Assembly: GCA_002897115.2 (NCBI GenBank)
Contig: BCIH01000007.1
Coordinates: 62,001 to 126,000 of the forward strand
Origin: Prototheca cutis
Lineage: Eukaryota > Chlorophyta > Trebouxiophyceae > Chlorellales > Chlorellaceae
Direction: 5' to 3'
DNA length: 64,000 bases
The stretch's first letter is position 1. Each line of letters starts with the position of its first letter. The position numbers and the translations under genes are program-made. A model generated the notes under the pieces. The model was not told the DNA's origin and did not search any database. It was given only the letters and a program-made list of their open reading frames with translations. Positions 23,718-35,292 of this stretch are shown here, piece after piece.

Positions 23718-24168
23718 CTTCTGCATCCACCGCATCCTTTTCTGCCTGCCTGAGCATGGCTTCAAGGAACCGCTCTTCCATCTGCATGGCATGTCGGAAG
23801 GCAGGTTGCCATTGCGGCCAGCAGCAATGATGTACNGAAAGGGCCCCCAATGCTCCAAGAGCAGGGCCTCGGGGACACGCATCTCACACTTTAGCATTTN
23901 TCGCTGCCTACCTCGAGCCGTCCCAATTGTTTTGTTACGGTCACATGGAGTTGGGTCAGGGCAGCAGCCTCAGTCCTCAACGCCGTTTCCACATCCTGCG
24001 GGCCCAGTATTGGGAAGAGTCTCGACATGTCATCCTCTTTACTATCAATGAAAACANTCAGCCAGACAGTAGACTCCCGCCGGACCACCGGACCTTGACT
24101 TTGAGGTCGCCAATCTTCCTGTGCTTGGGCATGGCAGCCTCTCTGCAGACAAGCCCTGTGCTCACGGA
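23718..24168 (-). pseudogene. Possible coding exons or gene remnant, unrecognised
   Basis: Two stretches on the minus strand look coding. One ends at 23718 with a GTATGG donor and encodes FRHAMQMEERFLEAMLRQAE followed by KDAVDAE, an amphipathic helix. The other, about 24168-23910, encodes FIDSKEDDMSRLFPILGPQD followed by VETALRTEAAALTQLHVTVT and ends at a GAG|GTAGGC donor. I could not connect them in phase or find further exons, and N positions lie in both. It may be a real small coiled-coil gene, or a decayed one. Confidence 0.3.
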
Positions 24169-24528
24169 GTGAACCTCCCCCAAGGTCCAATGTTCGCAGC
24201 GTGATTATGATTGTACATCGCAAAACAAGCAGGATCATGCCATTCCATCGCCGAGTGTTTTGCTTGTGGGGCTTCCCGAGCGAGATTGCACGGGATGGCA
24301 CAGCAGCTCGTGGTCCGGCGACGGAGGCAATCCCGTCAGCAACCTACGCGGGTCGCGGGTGGGGACATCCATCTGCGTGCCGTGTTTGCCAACGTGATCA
24401 CCTCCGCTCTGGGCCCCGCACCTCGCCCTTTATGACTCGCCACGTTATATCCTCGTTATAGTGCACGGATTGGTCTGCTCGGCGTGCTGAGCGGCGTTGC
24501 TGGGAGTGCTCGCCCCAGATGGCGAGGG

Positions 24529-26468
24529 ATGGGACCGCCTCTCAGCTTCAGGCAGTCCCTCCAGCAGACCGTCAGACAGATCCAGCGGCTTGACGACAAC
24601 CAACTAAGGTGGTTACAGTCATGTGTGCGCTTCGGGAAGGACAGGGTCGGCGGTGCTGAACCGCATTGTACTTGGGCTTGTACAGGGCAGGGGTGGGTGG
24701 GTGTGGTTGGAAGGGTGCAGGGTCTGGTGGGTGCAGGGTCTGGTGGGTGCAGGGTATTGCCAGTGCCTGGGCGACCAGAGGAAACAGCTGATGGAGTCTT
24801 CCACCCCCAATATTTCCTCTATTCAGGACTCTTGGCCCTGCCGCGCGGTATCTGGTAGCCCCTTGCCTGAGCTTGGCGGCCGCGGCCAAGGCAGCGGGGA
24901 ATGGCCTGTCGACGTGGCTGGCTCGACAGGGCATCGGCGCGCCTGGCCCGCTCCCCGTGCCTGTGATTGGCATCGGGTCTCTGACATCTGTGGGCACGGG
25001 CAAGACACCGTTTGTGGAGTTTTTGGCACGGCACTATGCCCGAGCCCACGCGACGCCCAGCCTTGTCCTGCACACGGGCGCTGGGGTCGCGGACGAGGCC
25101 AAGTTCCTGGCTGATGTCCTGGAGGGCCAGCCCGTGGCTGTGGCAGGCGTCAGCGGTGCAGCTGGTGCAAGAGCCGCATTGGAAGCACACCCTGCTGCCA
25201 GACTGGTCCTGTTGGACGACGGCAAGCGCCTGCTCCGGCTGACGCGGGACATGGAGATCGTGTGTGTGAGCTGCCTGGACCCCATCGGCAACGGCCGGCT
25301 GCGGCCGCGGGGCACGCTGCGCGAAACGCCAAAGGCCGCGCTGCGCCGGGCAGACGCCGTGGTGTTGCATCACGCCGACCTGGCGGGCGACGAGCGCACC
25401 GCGGCGGTGCAGGCCACGCTGGCGGCCCTGGCCCCGCGCCACACGCTCTTCCTGCGCACGCGCATGGCGCCCCTGGCCCTACGATCTTTGATTCCGGCGT
25501 CGGGGTCACTGGACATGTCCGAGTCGGGGGGCCTGGGCGGCCACGTCAGCCTCGCCCGCATCCACGGCGCGCATGTCGTCTGTCTGTTGGCCATCGGCGC
25601 GCCGGGCTCGGTGGCGGCGCACCTTCGCGCCCTGGGCGCCGCATACGTCGAGGGGGTGGGCGACTATGTCGACCACCACTCGTTCGAATTAGAAGAGGTC
25701 CAGGCCGCGGTGGCGCGCGTGCGCGAGCTCCAGGCCACGCCGGGCGTCCGCCACGCATGCCTGCTCATGACCGAGAAGGACTACGCCCGCCAACGAGACC
25801 TGCTGGAGGCTGTGTTTGCGCAGTATGCCGCAGACCCCACCGCGACCGATGGACCTTTGGAGGAAGGGACGCCGAGATGGGGGGCCTACCTCCTGCAGTC
25901 GGGCCTGGAAGTCGTCCAGCACGACGCACGGTTCTCGGGGACAAAAGCCCTGTTCAACGCGATCCTTCGCTTGGCAAACGACAACTTCCGCAGGTGTGTG
26001 TGTGTGTATGTGTGTGTGTGTGTGTGTTGTCATGGACCGATGGGATTTTCTGACTGGCTGGTTAGCTTGCTTGGGGGCTGCTGTACCCTTGCGTTCATCT
26101 GGGCTGCGCATGCTCAACATACCTTTTTGGCAGGGGCGGGGGGGGGNTTTACATGCAGCCTCCGCCCAAGGGGGGCTGTGGTTGCTGCCAAATATAGTAG
26201 TACACCACTGCATGCAATGCAATGATCGAGGGCAGGGTTTGCATGGCCGGACATAGCCTGGGGTCCATGGGGCATGCCAAGCCACGAAAATCCTGTCTGG
26301 CACACCCCCTGGGGCCAATCCCCACGCCGGCGATGTTCAAGGGGAACATTGGGTATACACAGGGTTGCAATCCAACACCACAACGAATTAATTCATCAGA
26401 TTCTTCTCATTCAAATGCAGGAGAAATTACGTGCTATGACGGAGGCCCTTGTGCGCTCCGGGGCCTAG
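24529..26468 (+). CDS. LPXK: LpxK-family lipid A 4'-kinase homologue
   Basis: LpxK phosphorylates the 4' position of the lipid A disaccharide; in plants the pathway makes lipid-A-like molecules in mitochondria. Exons: 24529-24608, 24827-25993 (phase kept) and probably 26424-26468 (EKLRAMTEALVRSGA, stop); the last junction is uncertain because the donor lies in a GT repeat (25994-26030) giving several equivalent sites. The P-loop region GIGSLTSVGTGKTP is at about residues 75-88. GNGRLRPRGTLRETP, the plant-like VVLHHADL, the SDHH-type region (YVDHHSFE) and LLMTEKDYAR are all LpxK landmarks. Two core motifs are altered: the usual DDGxQH is DDGKRL, and the SRGYG-type segment after strand two is missing. 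The region between 26031 and 26423 is then intron. Fold membership is confident; catalytic competence is not. Confidence 0.8.
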
Positions 26469-28264
26469 CCTCCGGTTTTTTCCGTGCGCGAGTCGATGAG
26501 GACCAAAGCCCTGACCCCCCCCCGCAGGGAATCACACAGCTTGCAGCCCAGATATTGTGCATAGGCAGACATTCCGCGCATGGAACCAAGAAGGGAAAAG
26601 GGTGTGAAGCGCAGTCGAAAAGGGTCGGAGGAGCGCGGTTGAGTGGCGTCGTGCACATGAACCCGTTCAGGACCCGTCGAGGGCCCGGGCGCACCGTGAT
26701 GGCGCAGCTGGCGCTCGGACGTTTGGCGACAGCGCGGACCGATCGTAGACAATCGATGTCTGAGCCAATGCATGTCCTCCAAACGCTTTTGTCAACTCCA
26801 ACATCTCTCGGGAAGTACGGGCAGGACTGTGCATGGAGTTCAGCGCGACGGCCTGTTGCGGGCTGGAGCTCGGGGGCAGATCCAGCTCAAAAGCCATAGC
26901 GATTCTCGCCGTTATAGATGTCCAAGTAGACTGTAATGTGGACTTATAAATAAATTTGACGAAATTCTATGCGATCTCGTTCTCTCTGGCTCAGGGTGTT
27001 ATGGGATGAACCTGGCTCCGAACCGAACAAGTGTGCGCGATCGTGCCCGTCTGCCGGATGCGTCATCCACAGATCCAGCGCCGCCCCTGCACTACATTGC
27101 GGCTATCTGATTCATGAAAATGTATGGCATCCTGTGAATGGGAACGCTGTCTGTGCAGCAGCATCGGAGTTTGGGTTGTGCAACCGGGCCAGCCCTGGAG
27201 GCTGCACAGACAAAGGGCGGATGGGGGCCTGTCCAGTCATCCATGTTAACTAGCGGTGAGCACGGCTGCTCAAATTCTAACAGCTGGAGTGCCCCAATCC
27301 GGTTTGTTATTTATTTTACAACTATGCGATCAGGCCTAGGTGGGGCTGAGTACAGGTCAAGGGCTGCCTAGAGCCTCTCTTTTCAGTTTTGGAAGCCATG
27401 ACAGTCAAAGGTGCTGGAGATGCACACCGTTGCTAGATGGCATTGCATGTATGTTCTGAACGGCTGAGGATGACGAATTTTGGTTCCCGCTGAGAACACT
27501 CCGATACCCATGGGCCAGGACTGCCATCAACTGGAAAGCAGGAGCATCAGTATTGCAGTCGTGGTCCCCAGGCGCCGATCATCCAGCTTCTCGGACCACT
27601 CTGTTTCCTGGTATTGTCCCAAACAAGTCTCTCCAATGCTGCCATCCACTGCAAACTGTGAGCCCCCAACCCCCCAACACCACAATAGTCTAATCTGAAA
27701 TCTCGCGGTTTCTCAGAAGAAATCTGCTGTTCCCAGCACAGATTTTCCACTCTGAAACATGGTAAGAAGGGCCGTTCTCCGGCAAGAAAATCCAATGGCG
27801 AGAGGTACGATGCCCCCAAGGGAGCGTTTCAGATGGCAGTTCCAACGAGGGCGCCTTCATCTCTCTCCCGATATGACGAGTCGAAGGAGGAGCGAAGGCA
27901 ACGCGATCGCTGCTTTCAGATTTTCCAAGCATCTACTCCCCCCATCCCACAACCCAATCCTTTTCATACGAGCTATACATTGCTGCGATTGCGACGCTGG
28001 CGCGCGTTTGAGGGCAGCAAAGCGGACGACAGTCAGCAGGAAACACGGGTCGCTTGCATCCCCGTTGCGGAGCTGCACTCCTGTCATCTGCCCCAAACAC
28101 GGTTGACGCCTCGTCCAACAGAGGACCCAATTTTGATAAAGTAGGATAATGCTGAGTGCGCATGCCGGGCAGCCGTGGTTCGCGCGCGGGGTGCAGCCGT
28201 GAGGCCACGCCACAGCCCAAGAAATTGCGGTGCATCCAAAATGAATCTCCCCCATGCTTCGCAG
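26469..28264. other. Intergenic, about 1.8 kb without a supported gene
   Basis: No conserved ORF on either strand. A TGTAA at about 26935 and an A/T-rich patch (26940-26965) could belong to the LpxK 3' end. The right end must contain the promoter and first exon of the ROMO1 gene, which I could not place. Confidence 0.5.
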
Positions 28265-28873
28265 TGGCGCTCACAGACAACCAGTGCGTGAATAGAGTGA
28301 CGACGGGAGCGACGCTGGGTGGTGCCCTGGGTGCCTCCATTGGTGAGGGATATGGTTGGGGAATGGGGGACCCACATGACTGTTNGGCGCAGTGCTAGGA
28401 ACCCCGTGCCCTTGCGTTCTGCGCAAGCAGCGACTGGAACCAGAACTCTCGTGCGCTCCGGTTGCGACCCCCCGCAGGTGCTCTGTATGGGACGTACGAG
28501 TCGTTCCGATTTGGGGTCCCCGGCGTCCAGAAGATTCGGTACATCGGCAAGACGACTGTGAACAGCGCAGTGGTAGGCAGGGGCTACGGCTGGGCCAGTG
28601 CCACGTGATGGGTTGTGATGCCTTGGATACCGTGGATTCTGTGACTCTGTTTTGTGTTGCCGGTCGGTGCTGGCGGGGAGGGCTCCTGTGCTGGTGCAGC
28701 AATCCGCAATGGCCGATCTGAGGGGCGGCGGGAGGCCCTCCCAGACGTGTGGAATGGCACATCTACTGCTCTTGCCAGGCACACACCCATGCAAGCCCAC
28801 TACCCCACCACCCATGCAGCTTTTTGGTTTGTTCCTGGGCGCTGGTTCTCTGTTGCACTGCGGCAAGTCATAG
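28265..28873 (+). CDS. ROMO1/Mgr2 family inner-membrane protein
   Basis: Small protein of the mitochondrial inner membrane; the yeast member Mgr2 gates the TIM23 translocase and the animal member ROMO1 also acts in redox signalling and OPA1 regulation. Three exons are clear: 28265-28342, 28478-28572 and 28820-28873, with GTGAGG and GTAGGC donors and phases that agree. The protein of about 75 residues reads CVNRVTTGATLGGALGASIG, then GALYGTYESFRFGVPGVQKI, then LFGLFLGAGSLLHCGKS, giving the two Gly-rich hairpin membrane helices with the conserved Cys near each end. The ATG is split or lies in a short upstream exon: exon 28265 begins with TG GCG CTC, so a preceding A or G is needed. A candidate is an ATG at about 28160 (MPGSR, GTTCGC donor). 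It is on the same strand downstream of LpxK. Confidence 0.85.
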
Positions 28874-29249
28874 GATCTTCCCGGGGGCTCTTGGCCCGAG
28901 TAGGAGGAGTGGGCCCGCGCCGAGCCCTGCAAATGAAAGCAAGTGCAAGCGTCTTCGCGAGGTCAGGGTGCCCGGGCGTGTGCGTGCCCGACAAGCGATG
29001 AAATGGTGAATGTAACGGCGAGCAAAGCAAGAGAACAGGTGCCGGGAGGGCTCCGCGAGCGACGTATATTCTTATGGTGCACGGGCATCACTGGAATTTG
29101 GGCAGGGGGAAGCAGGGGGGTTCGGGTCATGGTGCATGCTGCTTCGGCCTCTGGCAGGCTACACCCATCCTGTCGCATATGCCAGTGTCGGAGCATCGTT
29201 GGGGAGCTCCGGCCAGGCAGCATCTTTGCGGCAAGCAGCGAGCGCGGTT

Positions 29250-30920
29250 TCAGGGCGGCGTTGAGGAAGCTCTTCGGGTGGCAGGTTCCTGCTGCTCAGC
29301 TGCACGTGCCCCCCAGCCGCGTTCCTGGTACTGCAGCTGCTGCGCCATGGCATAGTACCGTGCCCGCATGACCTCGGCCGGTTCGGCGTCCCGGATGCCC
29401 AGCTCCTGCCCGTTGTCATTCAACGCCGCGCCGATGCCCTGTGCCACCAACCGCTGGTATAGTCTCGCCTGTTCCGGGTCCAGCGGTGGTGTGAATATAC
29501 TCTGATGATGATGCTGATCCCGCTGCTGTAGCTGCAGTTGCGGGCCCACATATGGCTCGTAACCCGGCGGCACCCGGTCAAACTGGTGGTAGGCAATGCT
29601 GCCATGCAGCGTGGTGGCAGTGGCCCCGCCGCCGCTGTTGCTGGGTCCTGGTTCCTGCTCCCCAGCCGACAGTATGCCCCAGGGATGCCCACGGTGTGCC
29701 AGCTGGTGCTCAGTGGGGGAACCCCCCGGCCAGCCGGCTGCTTGCAGGGCCTGGTGACTCGTGCTAGCCAGCTCTCCGCTGCTTCCAGCGGCCGCCTCGC
29801 CGCTCCCAGCAGCTGGAGCCTGGTACTGCTGGTCCATACGGTACTGCTGCTGGTAGTACTGCTGCCGCACCGTCGCAGCAGCTACTTCCTGCTGGTACAG
29901 CCGGGCAGCACGGGCGAGGTCCGGGGGCGAGGCGTCGTGCGACCCCGGCATCGCCCCGCCGGCGCGGAAGCTGAGCCCACGCTGCGGGCTCTGAATGGGC
30001 GACACAAACGGCGAGATGAGATCGATGGCCCCGGCAATCGTGTGCAGCACCGACTGCGCGGCGGCTTCCGCCTCGACAGCGCTGGCCGCACGGGTGTGGT
30101 GCCGGCGGGTTGGCATTGGCGGTGTTACGGATGTCCCTGGGGTTCCTAGCGCCGGGGACGAAAGCGACTCGTCGGCCGCATCGCCGCCGGTCTCCTCCTC
30201 AACGCCGCCGCCACCGCCCATCGGCGACGAGGTCCGGCGGTGAGAGGCATAGGTTCCGCGGCCCCGGGGGGCCCCTCGCCGACGGTCCCCTCGCCGCGGG
30301 CGCCCGGCACGACCGCCACTCCCACCCCGGCCCTGCGAGGCCGTTGTCAGTCCCAAAGCTGTGTGTGGGGGGGGAGTGCAGAGAAGTGCTGAGCAGGGGG
30401 ACAAGTCTGGCAGAGACACGCTCGAACCCCCTTTCCCCCAAGATACATGCTAAACCCAGGATGTTCGACAGGACCCAACTCCCATGGGCCCCTCACCTTC
30501 GAGCAGTTTCCGCCGCAGCCAGCTGTTGTTGTAGCTGTGCGTCGGCGTGCCGTAGACCCGTTGGAAGGCGGCGCGCAGCTCACGCTGGCCCATGGCCCGC
30601 ACGGCGTGGCGGGCGGCCTCGAGAGAGGGCGCCCCAAACCGTTGGAGCATGGCTTCCCCGCCACGTTCATCCTCAGGGAGCCAGTGTCGGGTGAGGTGGT
30701 GCAGCACGGTCCTGGGTGCCTGATCGCTGCCCTGGGCGGAAGTCTCCGGGTGGGGGGTTTCTGGGCTGCCCTCCTCAGCAGGGGTGGCTGGGGAGGGGCC
30801 CCCTCCGGCCACTGGTGTCTCCGGGTCCTGGGCCATGGGCTCCTCATCACTCCCAACCTTGACCTGGTCCATGGGCGAACCCGGCTCGCCCGCCGACTCG
30901 ACGCCCGGCTCGTCCTCCAT
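29250..30920 (-). CDS. Q-rich orphan with RG-rich segment, possibly nuclear
   Basis: Two exons on the minus strand, 30920-30497 and 30358-29250 (GTGAGG donor, CAG acceptor, phase kept), give 510 residues. The first 80 residues are acidic and Pro-rich. A compact conserved-looking stretch follows, RELRAAFQRVYGTPTHSYNN then SWLRRKLLEA, ending at the splice junction; it looks like a short helical DNA- or protein-binding module, but I cannot name it. After the junction comes an Arg/Gly-rich run (GRAGRPRRGDRRRGAPRGRG) that resembles AT-hook or RGG motifs, then a long Gln/Tyr/Ala/Gly-rich tail (RQQYYQQQYRMDQQYQ). Low-complexity tails of this kind are typical of nuclear regulators or RNA-binding proteins. 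Confidence 0.55.
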
Positions 30921-31946
30921 GCGGCTCCGGCCCAGCTCGGCCCGGCCAGCGTCGGCGCGGGGTGGCGGGCCGGGCTCGAGTCAGGACAAACCCTTCCACA
31001 GCGGTTCAGCGCTCGGGCCGTGGATCATGACATGTCACACATACCCTTTCAGAAGCCCAGGGACAGGCTCCCAAACCCCGGCAGGGGCTGTGCGCTTTGG
31101 GTTTGTTGGCCCCGCTCCGGGGGTCACGGCAGGTGGCCTCCCAAACAGGCGAGCTCACAGCCTGATCCGGGAGTCTCGACCCATTGCTGGCAATGACCCA
31201 AACTTGATTTTAGCAGCAAAATGCACACTATTCCTGTTGCTGCCTGGGGGTGCGTGAAGCGGCGCGGGCAGCGTCACCCAATCCAATCTGCACTATCGAC
31301 GGAGCTCGGTGACAAAGCCCCAGTGGAGAAATTTTTGAATTGCCCGTCTCCCTCCAATTGCTCTTGCAAGCGACGTTCGCGACTGAAATGACTCACTCGA
31401 AAGAATGCATTCTATTGAAACGTCAAACCCGGCCGTTTCGAGGACCGCACAGGGCCCCTGATACCCCGGTAAACCATCAGCTACAGCTGTCACGACAACA
31501 CAGCTCGACGGAGCCCTGGTAATCCGGACAGCTGGCATGTTGACCCAACCATTGAAGCACGCATTCGAAAGACGTTTGTGCATATTTGGGCACGATCCAC
31601 ATCGCCACGCCCTGATGCCAACGCTCGACGCGGTTCGCTGTGCAGCTCGGACCTGGTGTCAGGCAAGGTACCGACCGGGGTCAAGTACCCGTAGGGCCCC
31701 CCCTCGCGCCGAGGGCAACAGTCCCCTGGTACCTCGCGCAGTACTCGGTAGTAGCCTCGAGCTTCAAATGAGTCCATTGCAGCCAGCGAACATTGCCAAC
31801 CAAGAACTTGCGCGAACCGCACCGAAATAGCGTCCGTCGTTAAGCGCACACAGCTTGCGCAACGACGACTGCCCCTCGCGGGCCGTCCCCGCGCAGGCAG
31901 GGCGGGTGCCTGTGTCGGAGACTGGGCTCTCAGGACTCAACTCGAC
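30921..31946. other. Intergenic, divergent promoters
   Basis: About 1 kb between the Q-rich orphan (-) and the AP2-like gene (+), which are divergently transcribed. No supported gene. Composition drops to moderate GC around 31200-31500. Confidence 0.5.
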
Positions 31947-34900
31947 ATGGCCCTGGACGCGGGCCTGCCCGGGGGGATGCCCAACTGGGCGCAAACCCCG
32001 CCTCCAGCGCCCCCTCAAAAAGCTGGGCCACCCTCTGGGAACAGCTACCGGCAGCGAAAGGCCACACAGTTCAGAGGCGTGACCAAGACATCTGGCACCA
32101 ACTCTGGCCTAGAGAAATTCGATGTGCAGTGAGTGTTGGAAGGGTTGCGTGGCCTCCATGGGCTTGTGGAGGAGCATACACTTGTGGGTTTTTCTGGGAA
32201 TGGCAGCGATCAGGGTGCTTTGCCATTGTGTGTGTGTGTGGGGGGGGGGGGTCATCTGATTGCCGGGTTTGTTTTCCATAGCACCGGGGTGTCTGTGCGT
32301 GCACGACGTCGTTTTTTGGGGGGTTGAAANGATCGGGCTCCGGGGCGGTGGCCTGTGCAGAGGCTGTCGTTGCCATCGCTTTCTTTCACGCCCGGCGCTT
32401 GCGTCACATGCCAGATTTGTGTTTTGTGACAACGGTACGAAGAAGCATCCCAAGATCTATGGCTTTTGCAGTGCCGAGGCTGCAGCCTCTGCATTTGATA
32501 TTCTCACATGCAAGCGTGCCCTGGAAAAGGGGCTGAGCATGAGCGCCGTGCTTGAGAGCATCATGGTGAGGAAGTTGCGAGGAGGCTGTTTTGGGGGACC
32601 CCCAGCGGAGAGGTCGACTGGTACGCCTGCATGTACATCCCGCATGCATTCATCTTGTTGTCATTGTTCAGCCTGTCATAAACCTCCCTGATTCTCCCTT
32701 TCTATGGCAGACGTTGAGCACAAATCATCCAACTGCTACCTACCAGAACGAGGAGCTGCTCAACCTGCTGGCTGGGCTGTCACGGGATGACATCATCTAC
32801 GGCCTCAAGATCTGTGCCAAGAAGGGCTACAAGCTGGACAGGTGGGCATTTTCACTCCTTTTGTCAACAGAAGTGCAAGGGGGATCGGGGGCGGCGTTGA
32901 TTTTGGCAAGGGCAGCGCAGCAGGTTGCCCGTGGCGTGGAGGGGGACGGGCAGCAGGGAGTGGTCCCCAGCCAGGGGCATCCATTTGCGGGGCAGCAAAG
33001 GTGGCGCGGTGTGGTTTGCAGGTGTGGCCGTGTGCGAGATCAACCATTCGGTCGTTCATTCACGCTCTGCTTCTCCGAAGCATACCCACTACCCACTGCA
33101 GCGAGGTGGTGGAGGAGATGAAGGACGGGGTGGCCACAGCACAGCGGGAGTCTGCTGAGCGCGACAAGATGGGTCAGCCCCGGCAGAGCTACGAGGCCAG
33201 CGCCAAGGGTCCTCCCTCGGAGCGCAAGCGCCGGTCAGGTGCACCGGGCGGGGNGCCGGGCTCCCCAGGTTCCGCGGCAGCTGCGGCGGCGGCCCAGCAA
33301 GCCGGTCGGGCGCTGCAGGGCGTGGGCTTGCCGCTGGCCGCCCAGCTTGGCGCCGGCCTGCCTCCCGGCCTTGGCCTGGGCGACGGCGGCATGGCGGCCG
33401 CGGCGCTGGGCATGCTACCCTTGGGCCTGCAACCTTCGCACGCGGCGGCCGCGGCGGCTGCAGCGGCTGCGGCTGGGGCGCCTGGTGGCGTGACCCCTGA
33501 AGCCTCGGCGGCCATGGCTGCCGCGCTGGTCCATGCCAGCCAGCTCCAGCTGCTGCAAATGCAGTTGCTGCAGGGCGGCGCAGGCGACAGCGCCACCGCG
33601 GCGGCCGTAGCCGCGGCGGCCATGGGAATGGCCGGCGGCGTGGGGCCCACACCCATGCTGCGTGGTCCCAGTGCCGAGCAGGCCCCTGCCGGCGTTCTGG
33701 GTGATGGACAGGCCGCTGGCACGGCAGAAGCCCTGGATGGTGCACGAAACGCGGATGCTGGCGGGGCCGCGGGTCTGGCAACGAACCTGCCGGCGGGCAT
33801 TCTGGGGACCAACGGCAGGGGTAGCCCGGATGCTGGCGGTGCGGAGGCCGGCGATGACGCCGTTCGCCAGGCCGGAACGGTGCCAGCTGTTGCGATCCTG
33901 GGACCAGGTGCTGAAGGGGGTGAGGCGGCAGCGCTGCTTGGTGCCACTGGCAGCGGCGGACCCCATGACGTCGGGGGGCCCGAGCAGCCGCAGGACCAGC
34001 AGTCGGCTCAGCCATCCCAGCAGGAGCACCAACAAGAGCACCAGCAGGAACCGACGACAACAATGGAGCCTGCGGGGCTGTCGTTTCTTCTAGAAATCCT
34101 GCGCCTGGGTTCCAGCGTGTCCATGGATCTGGTTCCTGCGCTCGACTTGGCACGACTGTGGGCAGGGCTACAGCCTGGGGGCCGGCCCTGCCTGGACACG
34201 CACTTGCCGCTCTGGTTTTACCAAAACCTGGTGCCCAGCTTGCAGGCCTGCCCCGACCTGGGGGCGCTGATGCACCTATGCGGACAGCTGTGGCAGGCGG
34301 GGTCGCTGCGATTTGTCGCCGCCGCCGCCGCGCCGCAGGCCGTCCCGATCATGGGCAGCACGCCCGCAGGGGATCCACACGATGCGGCTGCGCCCCAGGA
34401 GCAAGGCCCAGAGCAGCAGATGGCGCAGGGACAGCTCTCTGGTGCCGCAGCAGCAGAGACCGAAGTGCCAGTCGCAGGTGGCAGCGTGGCTGACGTACCC
34501 CAGGCCCAGGTGCCGGAGCCGGGGGCTTTGCCAGGGGCTGGATCGGTCGCCGACGCCCCGCGGCCGTCCACAGTGGCAGCACCGCCGACGGCCGATCTGC
34601 CGTCAAGCTCGACGGCGGCATTGGAGCCACGACAGAACGGTGATGTGATGTCCAGTGGGCACCACTCGTCGCTATCAGAATCCGCGGCAGATGCCGGACT
34701 GCCGGCCGGCGGGCACCAAGACGCAGCCACCGCCGCGGCGGCAGCTGCCGCGGCTGCTGCTGCGGCAGCAGCAGCCAACCATCCTGGCAACATGATCAAC
34801 ATGTTGCAGATGATGGCCTCGCTCAACATGCCGTCGTATATGCCGTCCTTGGGCGACGTGCCCCTGGGCCTTGAAGGGCCCAGCGCCGGCGGTGCACCGC

Positions 34901-35292
34901 TGGATGCGACGACCACCATGCCTGGCGAGCAGCCGCCGCCGCCGAGCACTGCTGCTGCCGCTGCCGGTACGACTGCCACGACTTCGATTCCCGGCATCGT
35001 GCAGCCTCAGCCCGTGCATGTCATCGCCGCAAGTAGCACACCCGTCGACACGATGGGCCCCCCGCCTGGACTTGAAGGCTACCGGGGGCCGTTGTCGACT
35101 GCGGCGGCCACGCAGGGGTCCGAGCCTGGCGGGGCCGGGCTCAGACCTGACGATGCCCCGTCGCCCCGGGCCATGCATCACCTCATACACATGCTCCAGG
35201 ATGACGCCACACCGGACGTGATGGGCGCCCACGATGCCGACACCGTCCAGCTTGCGGGGCACAAACGTCCCAGGATCGATGAGGTGCCGTGA
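31947..35292 (+). CDS. AP2/ERF-like regulator with long low-complexity tail
   Basis: Four exons, 31947-32128, 32415-32565, 32711-32841 and 33102-35292, join in phase to 884 residues. Across exons 1-2 a degenerate AP2-like domain can be read: QFRGVTKTSG (the YRG element), a strand-rich middle (VFCDNGTKKHPKIYGF) and an amphipathic helix AEAAASAFDILTCKRALE (the RAYD element). Exon 3 adds a conserved helix, NEELLNLLAGLSRDDIIYGL. A basic stretch, PPSERKRRSG, could be a nuclear localisation signal. The remaining ~650 residues are Ala/Gly/Gln/Pro-rich with poly-Ala runs, interrupted by one folded-looking segment at about 34075-34320 (LSFLLEILRLGSSVSMDLVP). AP2 identity is by pattern only; DNA contacts are not verifiable. 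The ATG chosen is the first in frame. Confidence 0.5.

Noticed and set aside
25262..26053. 263-codon plus-strand frame inside LpxK
   Set aside because: Alternative frame of the LpxK exon, Arg/Gly/Pro-rich without domain.
33089..34153. 354-codon minus-strand frame in the AP2-like gene
   Set aside because: GC-rich low-complexity coding sequence yields long antisense frames; no domain, and Pro/Arg-rich composition is what the shadow of an Ala/Gly-rich frame gives.
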